A stretch of 64,000 nucleotides of DNA from JAHWKI01 sp035513575 (GTDB lineage Bacteria > Gemmatimonadota > Gemmatimonadetes > Longimicrobiales > RSA9), in contig DATKBW010000049.1 in NCBI GenBank assembly GCA_035513575.1, positions 1 to 64,000 on the forward strand. The letters are read 5' to 3'. How positions within the stretch are numbered: position 1 is the stretch's first letter; every line of letters begins with the position of its first letter. Made by a program: the position numbers and the translations under genes. The notes under the pieces are model-generated. The model saw nothing but the letters and a program-made list of their open reading frames with translations. It was not told the origin of the DNA and did not search any database. Below, in pieces: positions 14,579 to 23,051 of this stretch.

Positions 14579-15976
14579 ATGAGCGAGCTGGATCTGCCGC
14601 CGGAACGGATGCGCGCGATGGGATACCGCGTGGTCGACCATCTGGTCGAGCGCATCGCGCGCCTGGACAGCGGGCCGCCCTGGCGCGGCGCGACGCGGGA
14701 GGAGATGCGACGCAGGCTGTCCCCGGCCGACCTGGACACGCCGGCCGCGTTCGATGCGCTGCTCGAGGAGCTGTTCCAGCAGGTGCTCCCGTTCGGCGTC
14801 AGCACCGATCATCCGCGGTTCTTCGCCTTCATCCCGAGCTGTCCCACGTGGCCGGGGATCCTCGGGGACCTGGTCGCGGCGGGGAGCGGGATCTACCCGG
14901 GGACGTGGCTCGGATCGGCCGGGTACAGCGCGCTCGAGCTCGAGGTCCTGGCCTGGTTCAAGGACTGGATCGGCTACCCGCGGGAGGCGGCGGGGCTGCT
15001 CATGAGTGGCGGCTCCATGGCCAACCTGGCGGCGCTGGTGGCCGCCCGGGAGGCGCGGCTGGGCCGTGAGCCCGGCGCGGGGGTCATCTACGCCTCGGCC
15101 GAGGCGCACTCGTCGGTCATCCGGGCCGCCCGCATCCTGGGTTTCCCCGACGTGCACATCCGGGTCCTCGAGCCCGATGCCGACGACCGCCTGGCACCGC
15201 CTGCGCTGGCCGCGGCGATCGCGGAGGACCGCGCCCGGGGACTGCGCCCGTTTTTCGTCGCGGCCGCGGCGGGCTCCACCAGCACGGGCGCGGTGGATCC
15301 GCTGGAAGAGCTCGCGGCGGTGTGCGAGGGCGAAGGGCTCTGGCTGCACGTGGATGCGGCGTACGGCGGCTTCGCGGTCCTGAGCGCCGCCGGCCGCGCG
15401 GTCATGGCCGGCATCGAGCGCGCGGACTCCGTCACGCTCGACCCGCACAAGTGGCTCTACCAGCCCTTCGAAGCGGGGTGCCTGCTGGTCCGGCGCGGGC
15501 GGGAGCTGGTGGACGCGTTCCGGGTCGCGGGCACGTACCTGCAGGACACCGCGCTGGCCGAGTCGGCAGCGCCCGATGACGGCGAGGTCAATTTCGGCGA
15601 CCGGGGGCCCCAGCTCACCCGCTCGGCACGGGCCCTGAAGATCTGGTTGTCCGTCCGTTTCCATGGCCTGGACCGGATCCGGAAGGCCATCGAGGCGGCC
15701 ATGGCGCTGGCCGAGCGGGCGGAGGTGCGGATCCGTGCCTCCGGGGACCTCGAGCTGGTCACGCCCGCACGGCTGGGCGTGGTCTGCTTCCGTAGCGGCC
15801 GGGGGGAGGCGGAGGACGCGGCCCGGATCCGTCGCCTGCTCGAGAGCGGCACGGGAATGGTCTCATCGACGCGCATCAGAGGCGAATACGTGATGCGGCT
15901 CTGCATCCTGAACCACCGGAGCCGGTGGGAAGACGTGGAGGCGGTCCTCAGCGACCTGGAGCGGCCGGTCCCGTAA
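14579..15976 (+). CDS. PLP-dependent group II amino-acid decarboxylase
   Basis: 465 aa. The fold-type I PLP enzyme pattern is complete: HPRFFAFIPS near the substrate site, SGGSMANLAALVAARE (~140), EAHSSV with the PLP-stacking His (~178), the Asp in LHVDAAYGG (~258) and the Schiff-base Lys in TLDPHKWLYQPFE (~289). This matches aromatic-L-amino-acid decarboxylases (DOPA/tyrosine/tryptophan decarboxylase class); the exact substrate is not readable. There is no ribosome-binding site, consistent with a leaderless start. Its last 29 bp overlap the convergent PH-domain gene. Confidence 0.9.
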   Translation: MSELDLPPERMRAMGYRVVDHLVERIARLDSGPPWRGATREEMRRRLSPADLDTPAAFDALLEELFQQVLPFGVSTDHPRFFAFIPSCPTWPGILGDLVAAGSGIYPGTWLGSAGYSALELEVLAWFKDWIGYPREAAGLLMSGGSMANLAALVAAREARLGREPGAGVIYASAEAHSSVIRAARILGFPDVHIRVLEPDADDRLAPPALAAAIAEDRARGLRPFFVAAAAGSTSTGAVDPLEELAAVCEGEGLWLHVDAAYGGFAVLSAAGRAVMAGIERADSVTLDPHKWLYQPFEAGCLLVRRGRELVDAFRVAGTYLQDTALAESAAPDDGEVNFGDRGPQLTRSARALKIWLSVRFHGLDRIRKAIEAAMALAERAEVRIRASGDLELVTPARLGVVCFRSGRGEAEDAARIRRLLESGTGMVSSTRIRGEYVMRLCILNHRSRWEDVEAVLSDLERPVP

Positions 15977-17573
15977 GCGACGGGGCCTCCCCCGCACCGT
16001 CCGGTCCTCGCCGCCCGCCCGCCGGCAGGCCGGGTGACGCGACGGCCTCCGACTCCGGCCGCCGCGCCAGCTCCAGCAGCAGCCCCAGCCCGGTCTCTCT
16101 CCGGACATCGACGATCCGGGCGACCCGACCGCCGGCCGCGGTGTCGATCAGGACGGTGCCGATCCCGCGCCGGCGCTGGAAGGGGCTCTCCCGGAAGTGC
16201 AGCGTCTGGATCTTCCGGTCGGGAACCACCCACGTGACCCTCGTGAAGACGCCGCCGCGGGCCAGGGCGTAGCCTCCGGCGCGGGCCCACGCCCGGGCCC
16301 GGTATTGCGCACGCGCGTACACCCACGCGGGGCCGAGGAGCAGGAGCAAGGCGATGGCGTTGCGGTCCAGCCAGAGCGCCAGCACGCCGGCGCCGAACAC
16401 GATGGGGACCGCCAGGCGTCTGAACCCCCGACGCCGGGACACCGGGGCGACGGGGTTGAGCGTGACGCCATCCAGCCTGGCGTCCTCGAAGACCGCGCGG
16501 AGAAGCCGGCCGACGTCACGACGGCGGGCCAGCGGAACGAAGGCCTCGGCGCGGCCGCCCGGCCGATCGTTCCGGCCCGGCGCGGCACCCGCCGTCTCGA
16601 TCTTGAGGGCCGAGAGGCCGAGGGGCCGGCGAAGCAGCGATTCCTCGATGCGCACCGCCTGCACCCGCTCCAGGGGCACGGTCGACCGGTGCCGCGAAAG
16701 CAGGCCGTACTCCCGCCGGAGGTCAGCGCCGACGCGCGTCAGGGTAAAGCCGTGGAAGCGCACGATGGTCGCCCCGATGGACACGACCCATCCCATGATG
16801 AAGAACGCGATGGCGAGAAGCGCCCCGGCAAGGATGGCGCCGGCCACGCCGATCTCCGCCCCGCGCCCGAACAGCTCTTCGGCCGTCCGGCCGAGCCACT
16901 CGATGCCGCCGAGGCCGTCGCCCAGCTCGAGAAGGGTGGCGAGCCCCGCGGCGATCAGGCCGGCCTCGTTGGATGTGGCTCCCGCGATGGCGAGGTCGGT
17001 CACGCCGAGGCGAAGCAGCGGCCGCGCCTCTCCGCGCGGCCCGGGCGTACCCGCGGCCGACGGGGAACCGGCGGCGTCCCCCTCCGTTGCGGCGGCCGCG
17101 GCCGTGGCGTGGGGCTCGCTCTCCTGGGCGCGGTGCCGCCGTCGCATGAGCTCGGCCTGGAGATCCTGCGCCTCACCGAGGGCGAGGACCGCAAGGCTGG
17201 CTTCCGTCTCCGAGCCGCCGGATGCGGTCTCGAGGCGGAGGGACGCCACGCCGGCGAGTCGCTCGAGGAACGACTGCTCGAGATCGATGTTCTGGACGCG
17301 CGGGAGGGGGATGACCCGGCGCCGCCGGGCGAGGACGCCGCTGTCGAGGATGAGCTCGTCGCCCTCGAGGCGGAAGCGGAACGCGAGCCACTGGCTCACC
17401 GCGATCAGGAGGGAAGGGACGGAGAGGATCAGGAGCACCCACTGGAGGGTGCCTGCCAGGTCGCCGCCGGCCGAAGCCCCGCCGACGATGGCGGGGAGGA
17501 GGAGCTGACGGGCGAGGCGCAGGGCCCGGGAGATGATGGTGAAGCCGTGGAGGCGCCTCCCCTCAGACGGCAT
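15948..17573 (-). CDS. PH-domain membrane protein, YdbT-like
   Basis: 541 aa, chosen start ATG at 17573 (overlaps the upstream gene by 11 bp). It contains three bacterial PH (bPH2, DUF304) units, each preceded by hydrophobic helices: VLLILSVPSLLIAVSQWLAF then RFRLEGDELILDSG; a second helix pair near residues 260-300 (LAGALLAIAFFIMGWVVSIG) with VGADLRREYGLLSR; and a third at the C-terminus (ALARGGVFTRVTWVVPDRKI). The middle linker (~165-195) is Ala/Gly-rich. YdbS/YdbT pairs are common in bacteria, and some confer resistance to small antimicrobial agents; their role is not settled. Third gene of a GGDEF-ydbS-ydbT operon. Confidence 0.82.
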   Translation of the reverse strand: MPSEGRRLHGFTIISRALRLARQLLLPAIVGGASAGGDLAGTLQWVLLILSVPSLLIAVSQWLAFRFRLEGDELILDSGVLARRRRVIPLPRVQNIDLEQSFLERLAGVASLRLETASGGSETEASLAVLALGEAQDLQAELMRRRHRAQESEPHATAAAAATEGDAAGSPSAAGTPGPRGEARPLLRLGVTDLAIAGATSNEAGLIAAGLATLLELGDGLGGIEWLGRTAEELFGRGAEIGVAGAILAGALLAIAFFIMGWVVSIGATIVRFHGFTLTRVGADLRREYGLLSRHRSTVPLERVQAVRIEESLLRRPLGLSALKIETAGAAPGRNDRPGGRAEAFVPLARRRDVGRLLRAVFEDARLDGVTLNPVAPVSRRRGFRRLAVPIVFGAGVLALWLDRNAIALLLLLGPAWVYARAQYRARAWARAGGYALARGGVFTRVTWVVPDRKIQTLHFRESPFQRRRGIGTVLIDTAAGGRVARIVDVRRETGLGLLLELARRPESEAVASPGLPAGGRRGPDGAGEAPSLTGPAAPGR

Positions 17574-18108
17574 CCCCGGCTCCGCTGAGTGCGACCAGGC
17601 GGTCCCGCAGCCCATCGGCCGTCGTGGCCTCGAGAGCGGGAATGGCGATGATGGCTCCCCTCGTCCCGGCGGTGTACACGACGACGGCCGCCAGCCCGAG
17701 TGACCGGTCGATGGGGCCGTGGCGGGTGTCCACGTGCTGGATCCGGGCGTGCGGGACGATCGACGTGGTCCGGATCAGGATCCCGTAGCGGAGGTAGAGA
17801 TCCGTCTCCCGCAGGCGGTAGCCCCACGCGCGGTGGCGGGCCGGGGGAACGAGGATGGCGAGGACGATGGCGGCCGCGCCGGCGAGGAACGCCAGCAGCC
17901 CCTCCGGGAACGGGGTACCGAGGAGCAGCTCGGCGGCGAGGAGGAGGCCGGCGAACCCGCCCCCCCGGAGGAGGTAGTCGATGCGCCACAGCGTGACCGC
18001 CCGGGGATCGAGCCGATCGAGTCCCCGGACCTCTTCCGCCGCCCCCACCGGCGTCGCATCGGCGGACGGCTCCTCCCCGACGGCGTGGGAGGGATCCGGC
18101 TGGGTCAC
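17563..18108 (-). CDS. PH-domain membrane protein, YdbS-like
   Basis: 181 aa. Two adjacent membrane helices (~65-100; GGGFAGLLLAAELLLGTPFP then LLAFLAGAAAIVLAILVP) are followed by one bPH2 domain: GYRLRETDLYLRYGILIRTT, VPHARIQHVDTRHGPIDRSL, GLAAVVVYTAG. This is the classic YdbS layout and length. Its ATG overlaps the stop of the GGDEF gene (ATGA, 18105-18108), and its own stop overlaps the YdbT-like start, so all three are coupled. Confidence 0.85.
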   Translation of the reverse strand: MTQPDPSHAVGEEPSADATPVGAAEEVRGLDRLDPRAVTLWRIDYLLRGGGFAGLLLAAELLLGTPFPEGLLAFLAGAAAIVLAILVPPARHRAWGYRLRETDLYLRYGILIRTTSIVPHARIQHVDTRHGPIDRSLGLAAVVVYTAGTRGAIIAIPALEATTADGLRDRLVALSGAGDAV

Positions 18109-19196
18109 GCCGGCTGCTCCGCGATATCGCGTTGGGCGAGGGCCACGCGGTTGCGGCCGGCGTCTTTGGCCCGGTAAAGCGCGTCATCGGCGCGCTTGAG
18201 GAGCTGCTCGTAGGTCGTGCCGTCCTCCGGGAAGCCGGCCAGCCCGGCGCTGACGGTCAGGCGCCCGGCCGGCTGGATGTCCCGGTGGCGGAACGGGTGC
18301 TCCTGCACATCGAGGCGGAGCCGCTCGATGATGGGGAGCGCCTCGTCCCTGGAGGCGTTGATCATGATCAGCGCGAACTCCTCCCCGCCGTAGCGGGCCA
18401 CCATGTCGTGGAGGCGGAGCTCGCGGCGCATCACGTCGGCGAGCTCCCGGAGCGCGATGTCGCCGGCCAGGTGACCCACGCTGTCGTTGTAGTGCTTGAA
18501 GAAGTCGACATCGACCATGGCGACGGCGCACACGCCGCCGTAACGCTGGACGCGGTCCAGCTCGGCCCGGAGGACCTCCTCGAAGTGCCGGCGGTTGGGC
18601 AGGCCGGTGAGGGAGTCCGTCAGCGCCATGTCCGCGAGCCTGCGCCGGAGGTCGAGCATCTCGCGACGGTCGGAGCGGAGCCGCTCGAAGACGAGGCCGG
18701 CGTACATGCTGATGACGAAGACCGAGCCCGCCACGCTGGCCTCGAACGTGAGCGAGAGGGGGTAGCCCTGGCGGTACAACAGGACCGCCACGCCGAAGTA
18801 ACCGAGGGTCATGGCGCTGCTGAGGACGACCACGGCATGGAACCCGGCGAGCCCTGCGGTGAACAGAAGGGCCACGAACCAGCCCGGGAGGATGGCGAAA
18901 CGGAGCTCCGGGGCGAGCAGCATGTACAGGCCGAGGAGGAGCATCGCGCCGATGAGCGGAACGTACAGAAAATGCGGGTCCCAGGCGAGATGCCGGTCCC
19001 AGCCGCGGAGGGCGATGACGAGCAGGACGGCCTGGATGATGCCCGTGAGGAGGGCCGCGGTGCCCCATTCACGGGGAGAGATCTCGGTGAGGCCGAGACC
19101 CCGGCCGCCGAGGATCAGTACGAGTGCGACGACCAGCCCGCCGGAAGCCAGGGCGACGCCGCGCACCTTGATGCGTTTCTTCTGCGCTGCATCCAT
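18105..19196 (-). CDS. Membrane diguanylate cyclase (GGDEF)
   Basis: 363 aa. Six or so hydrophobic helices fill residues ~12-180, then a GGDEF domain (~200-355) that makes cyclic di-GMP from GTP at the inner membrane. The active-site motif is GGEEF in ARYGGEEFALI, with the upstream metal Asp in AMVDVDFFKHYND, so it should be active. The allosteric I-site RLHD sits exactly five residues before GGEEF, so product inhibition is expected. It is the first gene of an operon with two PH-domain membrane proteins, suggesting an envelope-related output. The promoter region is shared with the divergent YggX-like gene. Confidence 0.92.
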   Translation of the reverse strand: MDAAQKKRIKVRGVALASGGLVVALVLILGGRGLGLTEISPREWGTAALLTGIIQAVLLVIALRGWDRHLAWDPHFLYVPLIGAMLLLGLYMLLAPELRFAILPGWFVALLFTAGLAGFHAVVVLSSAMTLGYFGVAVLLYRQGYPLSLTFEASVAGSVFVISMYAGLVFERLRSDRREMLDLRRRLADMALTDSLTGLPNRRHFEEVLRAELDRVQRYGGVCAVAMVDVDFFKHYNDSVGHLAGDIALRELADVMRRELRLHDMVARYGGEEFALIMINASRDEALPIIERLRLDVQEHPFRHRDIQPAGRLTVSAGLAGFPEDGTTYEQLLKRADDALYRAKDAGRNRVALAQRDIAEQPA

Positions 19197-19229
19197 CGAG
19201 GGTGTGCCGCGGAGGCTGCCCGGGGGGAG

Positions 19230-19274
19230 GGGTGGACACCGCCATCAGGCGGCGTAGCTTTGCCGTGTCCACCC
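19230..19274. promoter_or_regulatory. 10-bp inverted repeat enclosing a TAGCTT box
   Basis: GGGTGGACAC (19230-19239) and its exact reverse complement GTGTCCACCC (19265-19274) bracket a TGGACA-N16-TAGCTT promoter-like pair (TAGCTT at 19255-19260). It lies between the divergent GGDEF and YggX-like genes and looks like an operator, or a stem that would hide the promoter region in RNA. Confidence 0.5.
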
Positions 19275-19343
19275 GCGGGATGGAACGATGACCGAATTAT
19301 GCGGCGGCCCGCCCGCCGCGACAAGTGCTTGGAGGTTGCGAGG

Positions 19344-19622
19344 ATGGCCGAGATCGAGTGCAGCCGGTGCGGAAACCCGGGCGAGTCGCTGGAGAAGCCG
19401 CCGCTGCGCAACGAGCTCGGGGAGCGGGTCCACGCCTCGATCTGCCGGGCCTGCTGGGACGAATGGCTGCGGTACCAGACCGCGCTGATCAACCATTATG
19501 GGCTGGATGTCCGCGACCGGGAAGCGCGGGGATTCCTGACTCAGAACATGGATGCGTTCCTGTTCCGGAGCGGCGAGACCGAGCAGATCGACACGAGCCA
19601 GGAAGGGAACGTCCGCTGGTAG
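19344..19622 (+). CDS. YggX-like oxidative damage protection protein with CXXC pairs
   Basis: 92 aa. The YggX (Fe(II)-trafficking, oxidative-damage) core is recognisable: ELGERVHASICRACWDEWLR, YQTALINHYGLDVRDREARG, FLTQNMDAFLF. Enteric YggX has a single N-terminal Cys and no second pair; here there are CSRC (residues 6-9) and CRAC (~35-38), which would make a zinc or Fe-S site. That differs from the classic protein and could change metal handling. AGGATG precedes with little spacing. The next gene follows after 14 bp. Confidence 0.75.
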   Translation: MAEIECSRCGNPGESLEKPPLRNELGERVHASICRACWDEWLRYQTALINHYGLDVRDREARGFLTQNMDAFLFRSGETEQIDTSQEGNVRW

Positions 19623-19636
19623 CGGTCGCACAGGAG

Positions 19637-22384
19637 ATGAAGCGATACGGAGGGTTCGCGGGGCTCCTCGCCCTGGGGCTCTGGTCGGGGTCCGCGACGG
19701 ATGCGCTGGGGCAGCGGGCCGAGGCCGCCGGAGGTCCGAGCGGCGGAAACGGCACGCTGTGTCTGGCCGAGCGGCGGAGCGAGATCCGGATCGACGGGCT
19801 TCTGGACGAGCCCGCGTGGGAGGGCGCGCCGGTCGTGACCGATTTCGTGCAGGGCGAGCCGGTGGAAGGGGCGGCGGCGGAACAGCCCACGGAGGTTCGC
19901 CTGCTGTTCGACGACGAGGCGATCTACGTGGGCGCGCGGTTGGCGGAGCCGGGGGGCCGCATCGCGCGCCAGCTGGTCCGCCGGGACGAGACGGGGCAGG
20001 CGGATTATTTCGAGGTTTCCTTCGATCCGAACCGGGACCGGCGGACGGGCTACCAGTTCCGGGTGTCCGCGGCCGGCGTCCAGCGTGACGCGTACCTGTT
20101 CGACGACGACCGGCAGGACGATTCCTGGAACGCCGTGTGGGAGGCGGAGGTCGCCGTCGGGCGGGACGGGTGGTCAGTGGAGATGCGGATCCCCTGGTCG
20201 CAGGTCCGCTACGAGCCGGGGTCCCGGCCCCAGACATGGGGCGTCAACTTCGTCCGCTGGCGCGTTGCCGCCGGGGAACGCACCTACTGGGCACTGGTCC
20301 CGCGGAATCAGCACGGACGCGTCAGCTTCTTCCGGGCGATGGAGGACGTTCGCGTCCCGGACGGCGCACGGCGACTCGAGCTGAGGCCCTACGCCCTCGG
20401 CCGAACCCACTCCGGCCCGGCCGAGCCCGGCGATCCGTTCTTCGGCGGGCGGGAAACCGACATTCAGGCGGGGGTGGACCTGCGCTACGGGCTCGGCAGC
20501 GCGTTCACGCTGGACGCCACGCTTAATCCGGACTTCGGCCAGGTCGAGCTGGACCCGGCGGTCATCAACCTCTCCGCATTCGAGACCTTCTTCGACGAGA
20601 AGCGGCCGTTCTTCGTCGAGGACGCTCGCATCTTCGATTTCTCCCTGGGCGGCTTCCGCGACCAGCTCTTCTACAGCCGGCGGATCGGCCGGGAGCCCCA
20701 GGGCTCCGCGCCCGAGGACGCGACCCACGCCGACATTCCGGACCAGAGCACGATCCTCGGGGCCGCGAAGCTGACCGGCCGCACGACGGGCGGGCTGTCG
20801 CTGGGCGCCCTCGCGGCGGTCACCGCGGAGGAGGAGGGCGTCGCCGCGTTCGCGGGTGACGAGCCGGGGGCCTCCAGCCAGAGGGCCTTCGTGGCGCAAC
20901 CGAGGAGCTGGCACGGCGTGGCTCGGGCCCGGCAGGACCTGCGGGCAGGGGCGACCACCGTGGGGGGGATCCTGACGGCCGTGGGCCGGGAGCTCCCGGG
21001 TGACCGCTCCTTCGCGTTCCTGCCGTCATCCGCCTACACCGCGGGCGTGGACTTCGAGCACATGTGGGGAGACCGCGAGTGGGCGGTGGAGGGGTATTTG
21101 GCCGGGAGCATGGTGCGGGGGGACAGCGTGGCCCTGGTCGAGATCCAGCGGTCGAGCAACCACTATTTCCAGCGCCCCGATGGCGGGTTCACGGTGGACA
21201 GCGGACGGACGTCGCTGGCGGGGGCGAGCTGGGAGGTGGGGGTGGAGCGGCGCAGCGGCGAGCACTGGACCGGCGGTGTGTCCGTCGGCCGCGCCACGGG
21301 CGGTTTCGAGGTGAACGACCTCGGATTTTCCGGGTCCAGCGAGTCCATGGGCGTGAACGCCCGCGTGCGCTACCGCGAGGTCCAGCCCGGGCGTCTCTTC
21401 CGCAGCTACGAGGTGGAGCTGACGACGTTCCAGAACTGGCGGGGGGCGGTCCTGGAATCACCCCTCGATGGCGCGGCGTGGAAGCGGGAGCACAAGAATG
21501 GCTCCGTCTGGACGCGGGGCCAGTGGACGCTGAACAACTTCTGGGGCGGCCGCTTCGAGTACGCGTACCGACCCGAGGTCCTGAGCGACGTCGCGACCCG
21601 GGGCGGGCCGCTGATGGTGGACCCCGCCAATCAGAAGATCGAGCTCCGGGGGAACACGGACGAGCGCAAGCGGTTGAGCTTCGGGGCCGGCGGCGGCTAC
21701 GAGACCGGGGAGGCGGTGCGGGCGCTGGACTTCGAGGTGGGTGTGACCTGGCGGCCGGTGGCGAGGCTGGAGCTGGAGCTGGAGCCCGGGTTCGAGGTGG
21801 CCACCGTCCGTGACCAGTACGTGGCCACGCTCGACACGCTTCCGTACGCTCCCACGTTCGGCAGCCACTACCTGTTCGGCGAGCTGGAGCGCCGCTCCGT
21901 CTCCCTGGAGACGCGGCTGAACGTCACGTTCACGCGGGACCTGACCCTCCAGCTGTTCGCCCGGCCGCTGCTGGATGCGGGCGAGTACACGTCCTACAAG
22001 CGGCTGGACCGCGCGGCCTCCTTCGCGTTCACGACCCTGGAGACCGGCGCCCCGGCGGACCTGGACGGCGACGGCGCTCCCGCCACGTGCGCGGGCGGCG
22101 CACTCTGCGAGGTCGACGGAACGCAGTACGTCGATCTGGACGGCGATGGCGCCATCGACGGCTCCTTCGGCGACCGCGACTTCAACCTGGTCTCGCTTCG
22201 CGGCAACGCCGTCGTGCGCTGGGAGTACCGCCCGGGCTCGACGCTCTTCCTGGTCTGGCAGCAGCGCCGCTCGGACCGGCGCCCCTTCGGCGACTTCGAT
22301 TTCGCCCGGGATCGCGCCGACCTCCTCGACGTGCACCCCGACAACATCTTCATCCTGAAGCTCAACTACTGGCTGGGGCTCTGA
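19637..22384 (+). CDS. Secreted DUF5916 protein with CBM9-like N-terminal domain
   Basis: 915 aa. Signal peptide (ends ATDALGQ), then a CBM9-like domain (~45-240) with IRIDGLLDEPAWEGAP, ADYFEVSFDPNRDRRTGYQF and VEMRIPWSQVRY, then a DUF5916 region beginning RRLELRPYALGRT, with FTLDATLNPDFGQVELDPA and INLSAFETFFDEKRPFFVED. The C-terminal half is rich in alternating strands and ends WLGL, consistent with an outer-membrane barrel. A calcium-like Asp-rich loop (DLDGDGA, repeated twice) is near residue 810-840. Such proteins are widespread in Gemmatimonadota and Bacteroidota and are of unknown function, perhaps polysaccharide handling. A paralogue starts at 63330. Confidence 0.88.
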   Translation: MKRYGGFAGLLALGLWSGSATDALGQRAEAAGGPSGGNGTLCLAERRSEIRIDGLLDEPAWEGAPVVTDFVQGEPVEGAAAEQPTEVRLLFDDEAIYVGARLAEPGGRIARQLVRRDETGQADYFEVSFDPNRDRRTGYQFRVSAAGVQRDAYLFDDDRQDDSWNAVWEAEVAVGRDGWSVEMRIPWSQVRYEPGSRPQTWGVNFVRWRVAAGERTYWALVPRNQHGRVSFFRAMEDVRVPDGARRLELRPYALGRTHSGPAEPGDPFFGGRETDIQAGVDLRYGLGSAFTLDATLNPDFGQVELDPAVINLSAFETFFDEKRPFFVEDARIFDFSLGGFRDQLFYSRRIGREPQGSAPEDATHADIPDQSTILGAAKLTGRTTGGLSLGALAAVTAEEEGVAAFAGDEPGASSQRAFVAQPRSWHGVARARQDLRAGATTVGGILTAVGRELPGDRSFAFLPSSAYTAGVDFEHMWGDREWAVEGYLAGSMVRGDSVALVEIQRSSNHYFQRPDGGFTVDSGRTSLAGASWEVGVERRSGEHWTGGVSVGRATGGFEVNDLGFSGSSESMGVNARVRYREVQPGRLFRSYEVELTTFQNWRGAVLESPLDGAAWKREHKNGSVWTRGQWTLNNFWGGRFEYAYRPEVLSDVATRGGPLMVDPANQKIELRGNTDERKRLSFGAGGGYETGEAVRALDFEVGVTWRPVARLELELEPGFEVATVRDQYVATLDTLPYAPTFGSHYLFGELERRSVSLETRLNVTFTRDLTLQLFARPLLDAGEYTSYKRLDRAASFAFTTLETGAPADLDGDGAPATCAGGALCEVDGTQYVDLDGDGAIDGSFGDRDFNLVSLRGNAVVRWEYRPGSTLFLVWQQRRSDRRPFGDFDFARDRADLLDVHPDNIFILKLNYWLGL

Positions 22385-22391
22385 CCGTCCG

Positions 22392-22913
22392 ATGTTCGAG
22401 GACTTCCGGGCGGCGTGGCGGGAGGCGGTCGCGAACTTCTGGCGCGAGCTGCGCGCCGAAGAGGACGCGGATGCCCGGGCCGCCTACCGGGAGATGGGGC
22501 GCGCCCGGACGCAGCTGGAGCGGCTCGACGCGGAGCTCGCCGACACGCGCCGCCGCCTGGCGACGGAGCGGGAGCAGGCGGCCGTGTGCGATCGACGCCA
22601 GCGGATGGCCCGGCAGATCGGCGACGTCGAGACCGCCCGTGTCGCGGGGGAGTACGCCGCCCGCCACCGGGAGCGGGCGGCGGTGCTGGAGCGGAAGGCG
22701 GATGCCCTGGAGGCGGAGCGCGCCCTGTGCCGCCGCGACCTGGACGAGATGGAGCGCGCCGTCCAGGACGGGCGCGTCGCCCCGGGCCGGAGCGTCCTCG
22801 AGGACCTCGAGCGCGACCCCGCGGAAGCGGAGTTCCGGAACCTGGAGGACGCGACCCGCGAGCGCGCGGCCGCGGAGCGTCTCGAGGAGCTGAAACGCCG
22901 CATGGGCCGGTAG
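22392..22913 (+). CDS. Charged coiled-coil protein of unknown function
   Basis: 173 aa, 7 bp after the DUF5916 stop. Nearly all of residues 10-125 is a heptad-like Ala/Arg/Glu/Leu helix (AQLERLDAELADTRRR, ERAAVLERKADALEAERAL), interrupted by a Gly/Pro-free hinge, and a second short helix ends RLEELKRRMGR. The composition resembles PspA-like or scaffold coiled coils, but no specific family is recognised. No signal or membrane segment. It may be co-transcribed with the DUF5916 gene. Confidence 0.6.
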   Translation: MFEDFRAAWREAVANFWRELRAEEDADARAAYREMGRARTQLERLDAELADTRRRLATEREQAAVCDRRQRMARQIGDVETARVAGEYAARHRERAAVLERKADALEAERALCRRDLDEMERAVQDGRVAPGRSVLEDLERDPAEAEFRNLEDATRERAAAERLEELKRRMGR

Positions 22914-23051
22914 CCGCCCCGTTCCCTGGCGGCCTCGCCCGCGCCCATGGCGCGCACCGCCAGCCTTGCCGTCCGCGGGGCGAGGGCAGAAGATAGGCGA
23001 TCTTCCGAGGGCCTGGCCCGACCGTCCCCCTTCCGTCACAGCGGAGCCAAA

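Noticed and set aside
16197..19622. Long plus-strand frames over the YdbT/YdbS/GGDEF genes
   Set aside because: Antisense shadows of clear membrane proteins; composition is typical of GC-rich antisense.
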